From a virus, in IMG/VR virus record IMGVR_UViG_3300033144_003384, positions 19,757 to 83,756 of that record: a stretch of 64,000 bases of DNA; one strand, 5' to 3'. Position numbers and translations under genes: made by a program. The notes under the pieces are model-generated. The model did no database searches. It saw only the letters and a list, made by a program, of their open reading frames with translations, and was not told the origin of the DNA. Shown piece after piece: positions 5,112 to 12,356 of the stretch. The stretch's first letter is position 1, and every line of letters starts with the position of its first letter.

Positions 5112-7169
5112 ATGAAACCAGCCCAAGAGTCACAGGTTCTCCTCGCCCAAGACCACCTTGCACTCCTCTTCCCATATGTACCTGACCAGATCAAAGAACT
5201 GAAGGAGATACCCGGAGCCAAGTGGGACAAGCTCTCCCGAACTTGGCGAGTCCCGCTACGCCAGCTCGCTGATGTCAAGCGATTCGCCGAAAAACATGAG
5301 TTTTGGGTTGACCCAGATGTCCTTGCCATCCGAATGCCCGAAGAACCCTTCGGCACAGCTCAGTTCTACCACGAGAACACCTCCTTCTACGTCGAGTTCT
5401 CCTATGACCCGGTCATGGTCCAGTCCATCAAAGAGATCACCGGAGTGAAATGGAACGGAAAAGAGATGCGCTGGTCCGCCCCCGCCTCGGCCCTCATCGA
5501 AGTCGTCAGTTGGGCCGATCGTTTCAAAGTTCCAGTCCCAGAAGACATCCGACAACTCATCGAAGGAGAAGCCGGACTTCGAGAACAGCTCGTCGACCTG
5601 TCCCGATCAACGGGACTCGACGCCCCCATCGAGATCGCCGGGCTCGAAGGAGAGCTGATGGGGTTCCAACATGTCGGAGTGAAGTATGCCCTCGAAACCA
5701 AGAGATGCTTCATTGCGGACGAAATGGGCCTCGGAAAGACGCTGCAAGCCATCGCTGCCCTCCAAGTCGGCAAAGCGTGGCCTGCTGTCGTCGTTTGCCC
5801 ACCCACACTGACCCTGAACTGGGTGTACGAGATACGAAAGTGGCTACCCGAACTCACCATCAGCCACATCCAAGGCATGGCGAAGGCTGCATACTGCTCC
5901 AGTGTCCTGGATGCCTGGGACAGTCCCGTGTCTCCGCCAGGTAAAGAAGGCTGGTTCGAGGTGTCGTCGAAGAAAGACGCCAAGGAAACTGCGGGGCTCC
6001 TCTCCTCCTCGGATGTCGTCGTCCTCGGATACTCAACCCTCGGAAGCTGGCTGCCCGTTCTCGCCCGATTCGCTACGTCAGTTGTGTTCGACGAGTCGCA
6101 ATACATCAAAACGCCCACCGCCAAGCGCACCAAAGCCTCCATCAAGCTCGCCAAGGGGTGCCAGAGCGATTCTTCGATGGTGTTGTGCCTCACAGGTACC
6201 CCAATCACCAATCGGCCCGCTGAGTACGTCCCACAGCTTCAAGCCCTCGGACGCATAGACGACTTCGGTGGCGCATGGCCGTTCTACAAGAAGTTCTGCA
6301 ACGCCTTCAAGGACAGGTGGGGGCAGTGGCATCTCGAAGGAGCGAACAACCTCGAAGAACTCAACTACCGCCTCCGGGCCACATGCTATGTGCGTAGGAA
6401 GAAGAACGAAGTCCTCAACGACCTCGACGAGATCAGGTACTCCGTCATTCACGTCGAAGGAGACCCGGCGGTCATGTCGGAGTACCACAAAGCGGAGCGG
6501 GACATAGCGACCTTCATGGCGAACCGGGCGGCGGAGATTGCGAGGGAACTCGGAACGAACCCTCGGTCTGCGGCTGTCCGTGCGAGAATTCGGGCGGAGT
6601 CTGCCGAACATCTCGTAAGGATTGCTGCCCTCCGTCGGCTAGCGGCAAAGGCGAAGATGAAGCCCATCATGGAGCTGGTCGATTCCCACATTGAGGACGG
6701 ATCGAAGGTTGTGTTGGCAGCTCACCATCGTGATGTCGTGGATGAGTTGGCCAACAAGTACGGCGGGTACAAGATTCAGGGCGGGCAAGCCCCGGAGGAG
6801 GTTGAGCTGTTTAAGGATCGGTTCCAGAAGATGCCCGTGGATGAGGTTCCCGTGATGGTTCTTTCGATTCAGGCTGCTAAAGCGGGCCATACTTTGACGG
6901 CTGCCCAAGACATCGTGTTGGTCGAACTGCCTTGGACACCTGCGGACGTTGACCAAGTGATCGCTCGGCTTCACCGCATTGGACAGGAGGGGTCGGTGAT
7001 GGCGACGTTCATGTTGACTGAAGGGACGATTGACGAGAAGCTGTATGCCCTGTTGCGTGAGAAACGCCGCATCGTGGATGCTGCCACGGAGGGTGGCGAG
7101 CTTGTCACGGGCGACGTCCTCGGTGATTTGGTTATGTCGTTTGCTGAGATGGGCCTAGCTGATCTGTAG
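5112..7169 (+). CDS. SNF2-family helicase/ATPase (SMARCAL1-like)
   Basis: 685 aa. Two N-terminal HARP-like repeats (around residues 30-48 and 106-124, each with IPGAKW or ITGVKW) precede the ATPase core. Walker A is DEMGLGKT (203-210), motif II reads DESQ instead of DEAH (about 325), motif III is LTGTP (about 362), and motif VI is LHRIGQEG (about 618). Such enzymes translocate on DNA and anneal or remodel strands at forks. The N-terminal repeats suggest binding to branched DNA. Leaderless start at 5112. It converges with 7155-7427 by 15 nt. Confidence 0.9.
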   Translation: MKPAQESQVLLAQDHLALLFPYVPDQIKELKEIPGAKWDKLSRTWRVPLRQLADVKRFAEKHEFWVDPDVLAIRMPEEPFGTAQFYHENTSFYVEFSYDPVMVQSIKEITGVKWNGKEMRWSAPASALIEVVSWADRFKVPVPEDIRQLIEGEAGLREQLVDLSRSTGLDAPIEIAGLEGELMGFQHVGVKYALETKRCFIADEMGLGKTLQAIAALQVGKAWPAVVVCPPTLTLNWVYEIRKWLPELTISHIQGMAKAAYCSSVLDAWDSPVSPPGKEGWFEVSSKKDAKETAGLLSSSDVVVLGYSTLGSWLPVLARFATSVVFDESQYIKTPTAKRTKASIKLAKGCQSDSSMVLCLTGTPITNRPAEYVPQLQALGRIDDFGGAWPFYKKFCNAFKDRWGQWHLEGANNLEELNYRLRATCYVRRKKNEVLNDLDEIRYSVIHVEGDPAVMSEYHKAERDIATFMANRAAEIARELGTNPRSAAVRARIRAESAEHLVRIAALRRLAAKAKMKPIMELVDSHIEDGSKVVLAAHHRDVVDELANKYGGYKIQGGQAPEEVELFKDRFQKMPVDEVPVMVLSIQAAKAGHTLTAAQDIVLVELPWTPADVDQVIARLHRIGQEGSVMATFMLTEGTIDEKLYALLREKRRIVDAATEGGELVTGDVLGDLVMSFAEMGLADL

Positions 7170-7427
7170 CTCCTTGGCGTCTAGCCCGTCACCGCAGATG
7201 AGGCAGTACACCGCTTGGTCGATGCCTCCCTCTACGAACGTGCCTTTGTCCCAGTCCACGGTCACGGAGCTTCCGTACCTCTGGGCGTTGTATGCCATGC
7301 GCTCGGACTGCAAGACCTCCACGTACTTGTGCGGGCAGTCGGGGTCAACGGTAGGTGCGTCCTTGAACTGGTCTTCCCCGTAGTTGCCTGTGATGTACCT
7401 GTCCAGTGCGGGTCCGTCGATGGTCAT
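7155..7427 (-). CDS. Hypothetical protein with C-terminal CxxC
   Basis: 90 aa, last gene of a five-gene ATGA-overlapping operon. A CPHKY motif and a C-terminal CLICGD may form a zinc site. AAGGACACG precedes the ATG. Family not recognised. Confidence 0.65.
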   Translation of the reverse strand: MTIDGPALDRYITGNYGEDQFKDAPTVDPDCPHKYVEVLQSERMAYNAQRYGSSVTVDWDKGTFVEGGIDQAVYCLICGDGLDAKELQIS

Positions 7428-7591
7428 GTTCGTGTCCTTGGGTTGACCATTGGGATCGGCGGGTCGATCTGTTCGTGGTCCATGATTTCGATGGCGTAAC
7501 CCCCGTGCAAGTCCCGTTGGAATTGCTCGATGGCTTCGTCGATGTCGTCTGCTTCGATTGTGATTTCGACGACTAGTGCGTATGTTGCCAT
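7424..7591 (-). CDS. Small acidic protein, 55 aa
   Basis: Starts MATYALVVEITIEADD and stops in an ATGA overlap with the next gene; AAGGGGC lies upstream. The beta-strand then acidic-helix pattern (VVEITIEADDIDEAIEQF) recalls a small ferredoxin-like fold. It is identified from its frame and overlaps. Confidence 0.6.
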   Translation of the reverse strand: MATYALVVEITIEADDIDEAIEQFQRDLHGGYAIEIMDHEQIDPPIPMVNPRTRT

Positions 7592-7592
7592 T

Positions 7593-7715
7593 TCAGCCCC
7601 TTATTTCCATCGTTCGATTGTCGGTGAAGTTGTCGAAGGCTCGGAACCCGCAGGGTTCGTATCCTCCCGACCATACGACTAGGTGTATCTGGTGGTGTTT
7701 CGGGTTGTATGTCAT
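7593..7715 (-). CDS. Small protein, 40 aa
   Basis: Starts MTYNPKHHQIHLVVWSGG in an ATGA overlap with the upstream gene and ends 1 nt before the next gene. Beta-rich and aromatic; no family recognised. Confidence 0.55.
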   Translation of the reverse strand: MTYNPKHHQIHLVVWSGGYEPCGFRAFDNFTDNRTMEIRG

Positions 7716-7900
7716 CCTGCGTCCTTTCCGCAGATGAGGTTGCCCATGGTTTCGCAGTTCCACCGCGGGTCGTCCTCTTGGATCGTTTGGCAGTTTGTTT
7801 CTTCGTAGCCCGTGATGCAGTTGTCTCCTTGCTCTGAGACGAGCCACAGTGCGGCCAGAAAGACCACAATAGCTAGTGCGGTTAGTGCCTTTGCCTTCAC
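7712..7900 (-). CDS. Small membrane or secreted protein
   Basis: 62 aa from a GTG at 7900, chosen because CAAGGAG lies just upstream and GTGA overlaps the previous gene. After MKAK comes a hydrophobic helix (ALTALAIVVFLAALWLV), then four cysteines in a hydrophilic tail. Probably an N-terminal anchor with an external Cys-rich domain. Confidence 0.65.
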   Translation of the reverse strand: MKAKALTALAIVVFLAALWLVSEQGDNCITGYEETNCQTIQEDDPRWNCETMGNLICGKDAG

Positions 7901-8091
7901 GACTTGCTCCTTGCGTCCATAGCGGCTAGGCAGAACCCTGCTACTAGCTTGTCCCACTCATCAGCTATGTGGTTGGTGAATAGGAATTCGTTTGGCCCTT
8001 GTGTCTTTGCTGCTTCTCGGAGCCAGTCGCTTACTGTGTCTACTGGTACGGCTAGGTCGCCGTTGCGGTTGAAGTAGGGTGCTTGTGCCAT
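7897..8091 (-). CDS. Hypothetical protein, 64 aa
   Basis: First gene of the 8091-7155 operon; AAAGGAAAGGA precedes the ATG. Sequence is mixed alpha/beta with no recognised motif. Confidence 0.65.
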   Translation of the reverse strand: MAQAPYFNRNGDLAVPVDTVSDWLREAAKTQGPNEFLFTNHIADEWDKLVAGFCLAAMDARSKS

Positions 8092-8114
8092 GTGTCCTTT
8101 CCTTTACTCTCTAT

Positions 8115-8143
8115 AGGATATCAGGTTTCGCCCCTTTTGTCAA
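8115..8143 (-). promoter_or_regulatory. Promoter for the 8091-7155 operon
   Basis: TTGACA, 17 bp, TATCCT; leadered, with Shine-Dalgarno. Confidence 0.75.
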
Positions 8144-8166
8144 GGATTATTGGTTAGAACAATCAC

Positions 8167-8195
8167 TTGACATCCCTCTCGCCATACTGTATACT
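8167..8195 (+). promoter_or_regulatory. Promoter for the small membrane protein at 8223
   Basis: TTGACA, 17 bp, TATACT preceded by TG. Confidence 0.8.
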
Positions 8196-8222
8196 ATGAA
8201 GTACAGAAAGAAGGGAGACAGA

Positions 8223-8321
8223 ATGACCTACAAGATCGCAAGCATCCTCATCATCGGAATGCGAATCGCATCCGTCACCGCACTCACGGTCGGCATGTAC
8301 TTCGCAGGACAGGCAGGCTGA
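8223..8321 (+). CDS. Small single-span membrane protein, 32 aa
   Basis: Starts MTYKIASILIIGMRIAS and is almost wholly hydrophobic, consistent with one membrane helix. AAGGGAG precedes this ATG; the in-frame ATG at 8196 overlaps the -10 box and would not be transcribed. Followed by a strong terminator. Possibly a superinfection or membrane-effect peptide; function unknown. Confidence 0.6.
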   Translation: MTYKIASILIIGMRIASVTALTVGMYFAGQAG

Positions 8322-8366
8322 AACGAAGACTTCTCGTACAAGAGATGGGTTGAACAAACAAAGCTG

Positions 8367-8395
8367 AAGGGGCCTTCGGGCCCCTCTTCTTTTTG
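8367..8395 (+). terminator. Rho-independent terminator
   Basis: GGGGCC-TTC-GGGCCCC followed by a T-rich run. Confidence 0.8.
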
Positions 8396-8414
8396 GCCGC
8401 CGGGGCTCCAGGGG

Positions 8415-8443
8415 TTGACAACCAGCTTGTCCAGTGATATGTT
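8415..8443 (+). promoter_or_regulatory. Leaderless promoter for the gene at 8450
   Basis: TTGACA, 17 bp, TATGTT; ATG 6 nt after the -10 box. Confidence 0.7.
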
Positions 8444-8449
8444 GACGAC

Positions 8450-8734
8450 ATGGAGAACAAACTCGAACGCACCCCCGACGGGTACTTCCTCATCTGGGAC
8501 GGAAGAAAAGACGGCCACGATCGGGCCAACCAAAACGCTGCCCTCGTCCTCAACTGCAATCGGGACAACGGAGTCATCCCCTCGGACTACGAACTCCGCC
8601 AATATGACTCTCGCCTCGAAATCCGCACCCAATCTGAAGCCACAATGGCCGCCATCATCCGGCTACTACTCAAGAAGCCCCGTGATCGGGGTGTTGCGTC
8701 AGCCACTGGCCAAGAACCGCAGCAGACCGCATGA
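8450..8734 (+). CDS. Hypothetical protein, 94 aa
   Basis: Starts MENKLERTPDGYFLIWDG. The first 80 residues look like a compact alpha/beta domain; the tail runs through a GC-rich hairpin at 8680 that may act as a shared terminator. It overlaps the convergent gene 8670-8987. Family not recognised. Confidence 0.6.
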   Translation: MENKLERTPDGYFLIWDGRKDGHDRANQNAALVLNCNRDNGVIPSDYELRQYDSRLEIRTQSEATMAAIIRLLLKKPRDRGVASATGQEPQQTA

Positions 8735-8987
8735 ACACTTCCTCCACCGCAGCAGCCCACGCTGCACGCACTGGCCGATTCATCTCAATGCTCGGCATCT
8801 CTGCGTAAGGGATCGCCACGATGACACGGCTTGGGTCTGCGGTCGTGATGATCTCGAACTCGGCTATGCCCGGAGAGGGAACAAGTATCCCGTAAACGTC
8901 GATTTGGTTTGCGAGTCCGGCGGGAGCTTGCACTACTCCGAGCACATCTTCCCCGTCAATGTGTTCCATTGGTTCTACCATCGGCAT
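8670..8987 (-). CDS. Hypothetical acidic protein, 105 aa
   Basis: Follows the WhiB gene on the minus strand and probably shares its transcript. Starts MPMVEPMEHIDGEDVLG; no close Shine-Dalgarno, and the start could be the second ATG. Hydrophobic and acidic, possibly an alpha/beta domain. Family not recognised. Confidence 0.55.
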   Translation of the reverse strand: MPMVEPMEHIDGEDVLGVVQAPAGLANQIDVYGILVPSPGIAEFEIITTADPSRVIVAIPYAEMPSIEMNRPVRAAWAAAVEEVFMRSAAVLGQWLTQHPDHGAS

Positions 8988-9017
8988 GATCTTAGTACCG
9001 GGGCTCCTGGGGGCGGA

Positions 9018-9287
9018 TCACTCCTCGGCAGCTCGGCGTTCCCGTCGGAGCCGATCCGCTACTACACGCCGATATTTCCTGCGAGGGTCCGGCAACATCC
9101 CGCCCCACACACCTGCTTCTTGGTTGGTGTGCACCGCATACTCCAAGCATTCGTGCCGCACGCTGCACTCGGCGCAGTGCGCCATCAGCCGCTCCTGTCG
9201 TGCGGGTGAGCCAAGGTCGAAGAAGTCCAGTCCTGACTCGGCGCATTCGCCTAAGTCTCTCCACGTGATATCGAGTTGGATAGCCAT
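9018..9287 (-). CDS. whiB: WhiB-family iron-sulfur regulator
   Basis: 89 aa. Four cysteines in WhiB order (C15, then C38-x2-C41-x5-C47) should hold a [4Fe-4S] cluster. The GVWGG turn follows, then a basic C-terminal tail (RRKYRRVV, RRERR) for DNA or RNA-polymerase contact. WhiB proteins bind the sigma-factor region of actinobacterial RNA polymerase and are common in actinophages, where some block host WhiB function. Start at 9287 is 7 nt after the -10 box; the ORF could also open at 9296, but that codon lies in the promoter. Confidence 0.92.
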   Translation of the reverse strand: MAIQLDITWRDLGECAESGLDFFDLGSPARQERLMAHCAECSVRHECLEYAVHTNQEAGVWGGMLPDPRRKYRRVVADRLRRERRAAEE

Positions 9288-9294
9288 GTCAAGC

Positions 9295-9323
9295 ATTGTC
9301 GCAGCTCAACGAGGGGTTGTCAA
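9295..9323 (-). promoter_or_regulatory. Leaderless promoter for the WhiB gene
   Basis: TTGACA, 17 bp, GACAAT; ATG at 9287 after 7 nt. Confidence 0.7.
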
Positions 9324-9342
9324 GTCCCGTCGGCAAAGAGAA

Positions 9343-9364
9343 AGCCCCCGCCGGAGCGGGGGCC
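9343..9364 (-). terminator. Terminator after 9690-9370
   Basis: CCCCCGC-TCCG-GCGGGGG followed on the minus strand by CTTTCTCTTT. Confidence 0.7.
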
Positions 9365-9369
9365 GTTGC

Positions 9370-9441
9370 TTACTTTCGGGGCCACTTTCTGCACTCGGTT
9401 GTCGGGTGCGGCTTCCCATTAGCGGGAACGTGGATTCCCAT
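9370..9441 (-). CDS. Possible 23-aa peptide
   Basis: Reads MGIHVPANGKPHPTTECRK plus four residues, then stop. AGAAAGGA precedes the ATG within the end of the previous gene, and the frame ends just before the terminator. Very short, so tentative. Confidence 0.35.
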   Translation of the reverse strand: MGIHVPANGKPHPTTECRKWPRK

Positions 9442-9444
9442 TGA

Positions 9445-9690
9445 TCATTCCTTTCTCTTGGCCAATCCTGCTTCGCAGTGCCTTCCCTGTCCTGTCTCTA
9501 GGCAAGTCCACTCGGCCTGCCTGTCGTCATTGCACCACCACGACACTGTTTCGTGTGTCTGGTTGCTTTCGTGTGATGTGACGGTGAACCTGCGTTCGGA
9601 GAGGCGGTTGGGGTTCGCGTGCTCAAGCTCGACGCCTTCGCCACGGTGTCCGCATCCGCATCCCATGAAGTTTTTGGGTGGTGCGCCCAT
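9445..9690 (-). CDS. Cys-rich small protein, 81 aa
   Basis: Starts MGAPPKNFMGCGCGHRGEG with six cysteines spread through it, suggesting one or two metal sites. AAAGGAGG before the ATG; promoter at 9717-9745. Family not recognised. Confidence 0.65.
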   Translation of the reverse strand: MGAPPKNFMGCGCGHRGEGVELEHANPNRLSERRFTVTSHESNQTHETVSWWCNDDRQAEWTCLETGQGRHCEAGLAKRKE

Positions 9691-9716
9691 TGCGCCTCCT
9701 TTCTTTGTATGTTCTC

Positions 9717-9745
9717 ATTGTACACTACGCCCTGTAGTGTGTCAA
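9717..9745 (-). promoter_or_regulatory. Promoter for 9690
   Basis: TTGACA, 17 bp, TACAAT. Confidence 0.8.
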
Positions 9746-9749
9746 GCTT

Positions 9750-9941
9750 TTATTCTGAAAACCCGCCAGCGTTGTGCTCGTCGCAGCCTTCGCCATCGAA
9801 GCAGCGCTCTCCGCAATACTCGCACGGTGCCCTGTCGCACTTGGCGCATATCTCGCCGAACCTGTAGCCCAGTGTCTTGGGCAGCATCGGGAACTCGGTG
9901 CGTGTCGTCGCTCCGCATTCTTTGCATAGCGGTCCGCTCAT
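9750..9941 (-). CDS. Zinc-finger-like protein, 63 aa
   Basis: Eight cysteines in paired CxxC form (CKEC, CAKC, CEYC, C...C) predict two zinc sites. Starts at 9941 in a TGATG overlap with the upstream gene. Last of a four-gene operon led by the SPRWGRSWR paralog. Confidence 0.7.
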   Translation of the reverse strand: MSGPLCKECGATTRTEFPMLPKTLGYRFGEICAKCDRAPCEYCGERCFDGEGCDEHNAGGFSE

Positions 9942-10120
9942 CAGAAGTCCGCCCGATGTACCACTGGCACGCCATCGACCTCTGCCAGCATGACATGCAC
10001 TAGATGACGCTTGGCCTTACTCGGCCTGAAGTGCTCCATAGCCTTCAGATGTGCGTGATAGGATGTGTCGCTCCATATCTCGACTTGCTTGCCGTCAAAC
10101 ATTGCGATATAGCCGTTCAT
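9941..10120 (-). CDS. Hypothetical protein, 59 aa
   Basis: Starts MNGYIAMFDGKQVEIW; ATG at 10120 overlaps the upstream stop by ATGA. The pattern of short beta strands then a helix with HLKAMEHF resembles small phage proteins that feed amino-acid-like substrates, but no family is recognised. Confidence 0.65.
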   Translation of the reverse strand: MNGYIAMFDGKQVEIWSDTSYHAHLKAMEHFRPSKAKRHLVHVMLAEVDGVPVVHRADF

Positions 10121-10326
10121 ACGTTGGCTCTTCCGAAGTCCCACGTTCCGGCCTCGATCAGCTTGTCGCACACGCCGTCAAGCCTGCCGACGAAACGGCG
10201 CAGTAGCTCGGTGTGTCCGTTGTGCTTCTCAATGGAAGCGATGAGCTTGCGCGTGCGCTGTTGGTCGCTTGTGATGGCCTGTAGCACGGTCTGTGCCTCG
10301 GCGTCTGTCAGTGTTACTCGTACCAT
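10117..10326 (-). CDS. Helical protein, 69 aa
   Basis: Starts MVRVTLTDAEAQTVLQ behind AAGGAGA. Predicted almost wholly helical with heptad-like spacing (LLRRFVGRLDGVCDKL). Family not recognised. Confidence 0.65.
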   Translation of the reverse strand: MVRVTLTDAEAQTVLQAITSDQQRTRKLIASIEKHNGHTELLRRFVGRLDGVCDKLIEAGTWDFGRANV

Positions 10327-10344
10327 GTGTCTCCTTGTGTCTCC

Positions 10345-10572
10345 TTACCAGTTTCTCCAGCTTCGGCCCCATCGTGGTGATGTTGACCGTAGGTAGCGTG
10401 TGAGCTTCGGTGCTAGTGCCTCTGTTAGTTCGGGCAGTGCGATGTGTACTGCGATGTCGATTGACCTTACGAAGCGGCACGGTGAGCCGAATGCGAATCG
10501 GCTCTTGGGTGCTTGCTCAAAGTAGGGCAGTAGCTCAAGTGTTTCGGTGAGTGTGAATGTGCTTGTAAGCAT
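10345..10572 (-). CDS. Small protein with SPRWGRSWR tail (paralog of 1364-1591)
   Basis: 75 aa starting MLTSTFTLTETLELLP. Shares FVRSIDIAVHIALPEL and the C-terminal SPRWGRSWR with 1364-1591. Start fixed by the TATAAT box ending 6 nt upstream; the longer frame to 10686 crosses the promoter. First gene of the 10572-9750 operon. Confidence 0.7.
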   Translation of the reverse strand: MLTSTFTLTETLELLPYFEQAPKSRFAFGSPCRFVRSIDIAVHIALPELTEALAPKLTRYLRSTSPRWGRSWRNW

Positions 10573-10578
10573 GAGTAC

Positions 10579-10608
10579 ATTATAACCTGTAAAGGCTAGG
10601 GTTGTCAA
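10579..10608 (-). promoter_or_regulatory. Leaderless promoter for 10572
   Basis: TTGACA, 18 bp, TATAAT; ATG after 6 nt. Confidence 0.8.
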
Positions 10609-10642
10609 GCGATTGTTTGGAATAAATAATCTGAGAAAACAC

Positions 10643-10671
10643 TTGACAAACGCTCCCCCATAGTGCATACT
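10643..10671 (+). promoter_or_regulatory. Promoter for 10704
   Basis: TTGACA, 17 bp, TGCATACT. Confidence 0.75.
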
Positions 10672-10703
10672 GTCACTATAAGGCATAAGGGAAAGGAACC
10701 CAA

Positions 10704-10919
10704 ATGACCACCACCCTCAACGCAATGACCACCACCGAAAACATCAACGGTGTCGAAGTCAACATCGAAGGTGAATACGGATACGGATACGTCGTAACAC
10801 TCTACAAGAACAACGGCGAACACCCCAACGGCCCATACTTCGAAGAAAAGGAATACGAAGTCGGAACCTTCTCCACAATCGACGAAGCCCGTGACGAAGC
10901 CCGAATGACAATCGGCTGA
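10704..10919 (+). CDS. Hypothetical acidic protein, 71 aa
   Basis: Starts MTTTLNAMTTTENINGV after GGGAAAGGAA. Repeated Gly-Tyr and Glu-rich strands then a helix (STIDEARDEARMTI), resembling a small DUF1508-like or beta-grasp fold. Monocistronic with its own promoter and terminator. Confidence 0.7.
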   Translation: MTTTLNAMTTTENINGVEVNIEGEYGYGYVVTLYKNNGEHPNGPYFEEKEYEVGTFSTIDEARDEARMTIG

Positions 10920-10933
10920 AACACTCAAGCGAA

Positions 10934-10960
10934 AGCCCCCCGTGAAAGCGGGGGGTTTCT
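10934..10960 (+). terminator. Rho-independent terminator
   Basis: CCCCCCG-TGAAAG-CGGGGGG followed by TTTCTTC. Confidence 0.8.
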
Positions 10961-11147
10961 TCGTGCGTCAGCTCACTCCAACAACCAGATGGCGGGACTT
11001 ATCAGGGAACAGTCGCCCGGCGGAGTCGAACAGCTCGAACACTCGGTTACCCCCCTGGAAGAGCCCGGAGAGCCCCGACGAAGCGCAAAAAGTCTCGATC
11101 GTGCGCGCGCGGGGGCCCGTTTAGAAAAAATGGGATTCTCAGTTTTG
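10961..11147. other. Gene-free stretch
   Basis: No convincing reading frame. Contains an alternating GCGCGCGCG run (about 11103-11111) followed by GGGGGCCC, and a minus-strand TTGACA near 11151 with no good -10 box. A minus transcript from there would end at the hairpin 10934-10960. Confidence 0.4.
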
Positions 11148-11375
11148 TCAAGTGTTATTTGGCCAGGTGTAGTTGATTGGGGGTGTGGCGTCTGGGTTGA
11201 GTTGTAGGATTGTGTTTCGTGGGATGTGGGGGTTGAGTTCGGTTTCTATGCCCATGATTACGTCTAGGGGTGATGTTCGTGAGGGGTGGCTTGCGGCTTT
11301 GAGGTCTTCCCATGTTTGTGGGTGCATGTGTAGTGGTAGTGGTTTGTTGTTGTGGTCGCGGAGTAGGTTATTCAT
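11148..11375 (-). CDS. Hypothetical protein, 75 aa
   Basis: Last gene of the ten-gene minus operon from 13906. Starts MNNLLRDHNNKPLPLH; Pro/His/Asn-rich with a central helix. It overlaps its upstream neighbour by 8 nt. Codon use is unlike neighbours, with many CCC and CAC codons. Confidence 0.55.
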   Translation of the reverse strand: MNNLLRDHNNKPLPLHMHPQTWEDLKAASHPSRTSPLDVIMGIETELNPHIPRNTILQLNPDATPPINYTWPNNT

Positions 11376-11655
11376 TGTCGTTTGTTGTGTCGTTTGATAT
11401 GTAGGACAGGATTTCGTCGTAGATTAGGCTTTCGATTCTGTAGGTTGTTTCTGATGTCAGGTCGTTTGATGTGATGATCATTAGTGTGCCGTCGAAGTTG
11501 TTTTGCCACTCAGCCTCGGTCTTTAATCGTTCGCTTCCGTATTCATGGGTGATGTGCTGAACAATTCTCCAATTTTCCAAAGACAGGATAAATCTATCGT
11601 TCTCAAATAGGGCATGAACATTCAGTGCATCTTTTCTTGTCGGTAGGTCACTCAT
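11368..11655 (-). CDS. Hypothetical protein, 95 aa
   Basis: Starts MSDLPTRKDALNVHAL at 11655, overlapping the previous stop by 8 nt. Mixed alpha/beta, acidic at the C-terminus. The longer frame to 11790 runs inside the upstream gene and is not used. Confidence 0.6.
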   Translation of the reverse strand: MSDLPTRKDALNVHALFENDRFILSLENWRIVQHITHEYGSERLKTEAEWQNNFDGTLMIITSNDLTSETTYRIESLIYDEILSYISNDTTNDNE

Positions 11656-11998
11656 CGTTGTTGTCCTCGGTGAGAGCATCCGGCGGTCTGAACGGCTTGT
11701 CGGCATCCATAACCCACGACGGCTCACGTTCCTCCTCGGTGATGAAGTCGTGCAGACGGTCCAACGCTGCAGTCCCTTCCACAAACTCACGATGCTCTTT
11801 CATGGACATCGGCGTGATCTCCAACCCTTCTGTCCACACAATCCATTTCTCGTCACCTAATTGTCCGAAGCAAAACACACAAATGTCTGAGTTGCGCCAC
11901 GTATGCCCCGCAACAGCATCGAAGATATGGTCTGGCGACCAGAACCCCCAACCACGGCGATTACAGCGGGCGCATACTTGTCGCGTAGGATCAGTCAT
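11648..11998 (-). CDS. Hypothetical protein with N-terminal zinc site
   Basis: 116 aa starting MTDPTRQVCARCNRRG. CARC near residue 9 and CVFC near residue 40 form a probable zinc ribbon; the C-terminal half is acidic and helical. Family not recognised. Confidence 0.65.
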   Translation of the reverse strand: MTDPTRQVCARCNRRGWGFWSPDHIFDAVAGHTWRNSDICVFCFGQLGDEKWIVWTEGLEITPMSMKEHREFVEGTAALDRLHDFITEEEREPSWVMDADKPFRPPDALTEDNNDE

Positions 11999-12356
11999 CG
12001 TCTGTCCCCTCCAACCATGCGCTCACTGCCTTGTCCAAGGCTGTTCTTGTCCAAGGCTGTGTTTCTTGTGTGATGCGGACCAGCTCAGCGTTGGCGGTGT
12101 AACGTCGTTCGTTCTCGTAGATGTCTCCACCAGCGAGACGGTCGAGAACCGATTTGAATCTGTTATTCATTCGTCTGTCCTGGTTGTCTCCCCATCGTTC
12201 TGTTGCTCCGCAGATTTTGCATTCGAATATGGTGGCGATGACTTCGTTGTTGTCGTTTTTTTCGAACCAGACGTCGTGTTTGGTGCTTGGGCAGTTTTTG
12301 CGTGGGCATTCGGTGGTGCCGTTGATGTTTGTGTATCGGATGATTGGGTGGCTCAT
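11991..12356 (-). CDS. Zinc-ribbon protein, 121 aa
   Basis: Starts MSHPIIRYTNINGTTE at 12356 in an ATGA overlap. CPRKNC near residue 18 and CKIC near residue 45 are spaced like a zinc ribbon; a helical acidic tail follows. Possibly nucleic-acid binding. Confidence 0.65.
   Translation of the reverse strand: MSHPIIRYTNINGTTECPRKNCPSTKHDVWFEKNDNNEVIATIFECKICGATERWGDNQDRRMNNRFKSVLDRLAGGDIYENERRYTANAELVRITQETQPWTRTALDKAVSAWLEGTDDD

Noticed and set aside
10960-11150. Possible tRNA or attachment site
   Set aside because: A GTTCGACTCC-like T loop is present on the minus strand but no complementary arms or anticodon stem can be formed.
10989-11207. Plus-strand 72-aa frame
   Set aside because: No Shine-Dalgarno or promoter, crosses a terminator-associated region and the start of an opposite gene; composition unlike its neighbours.
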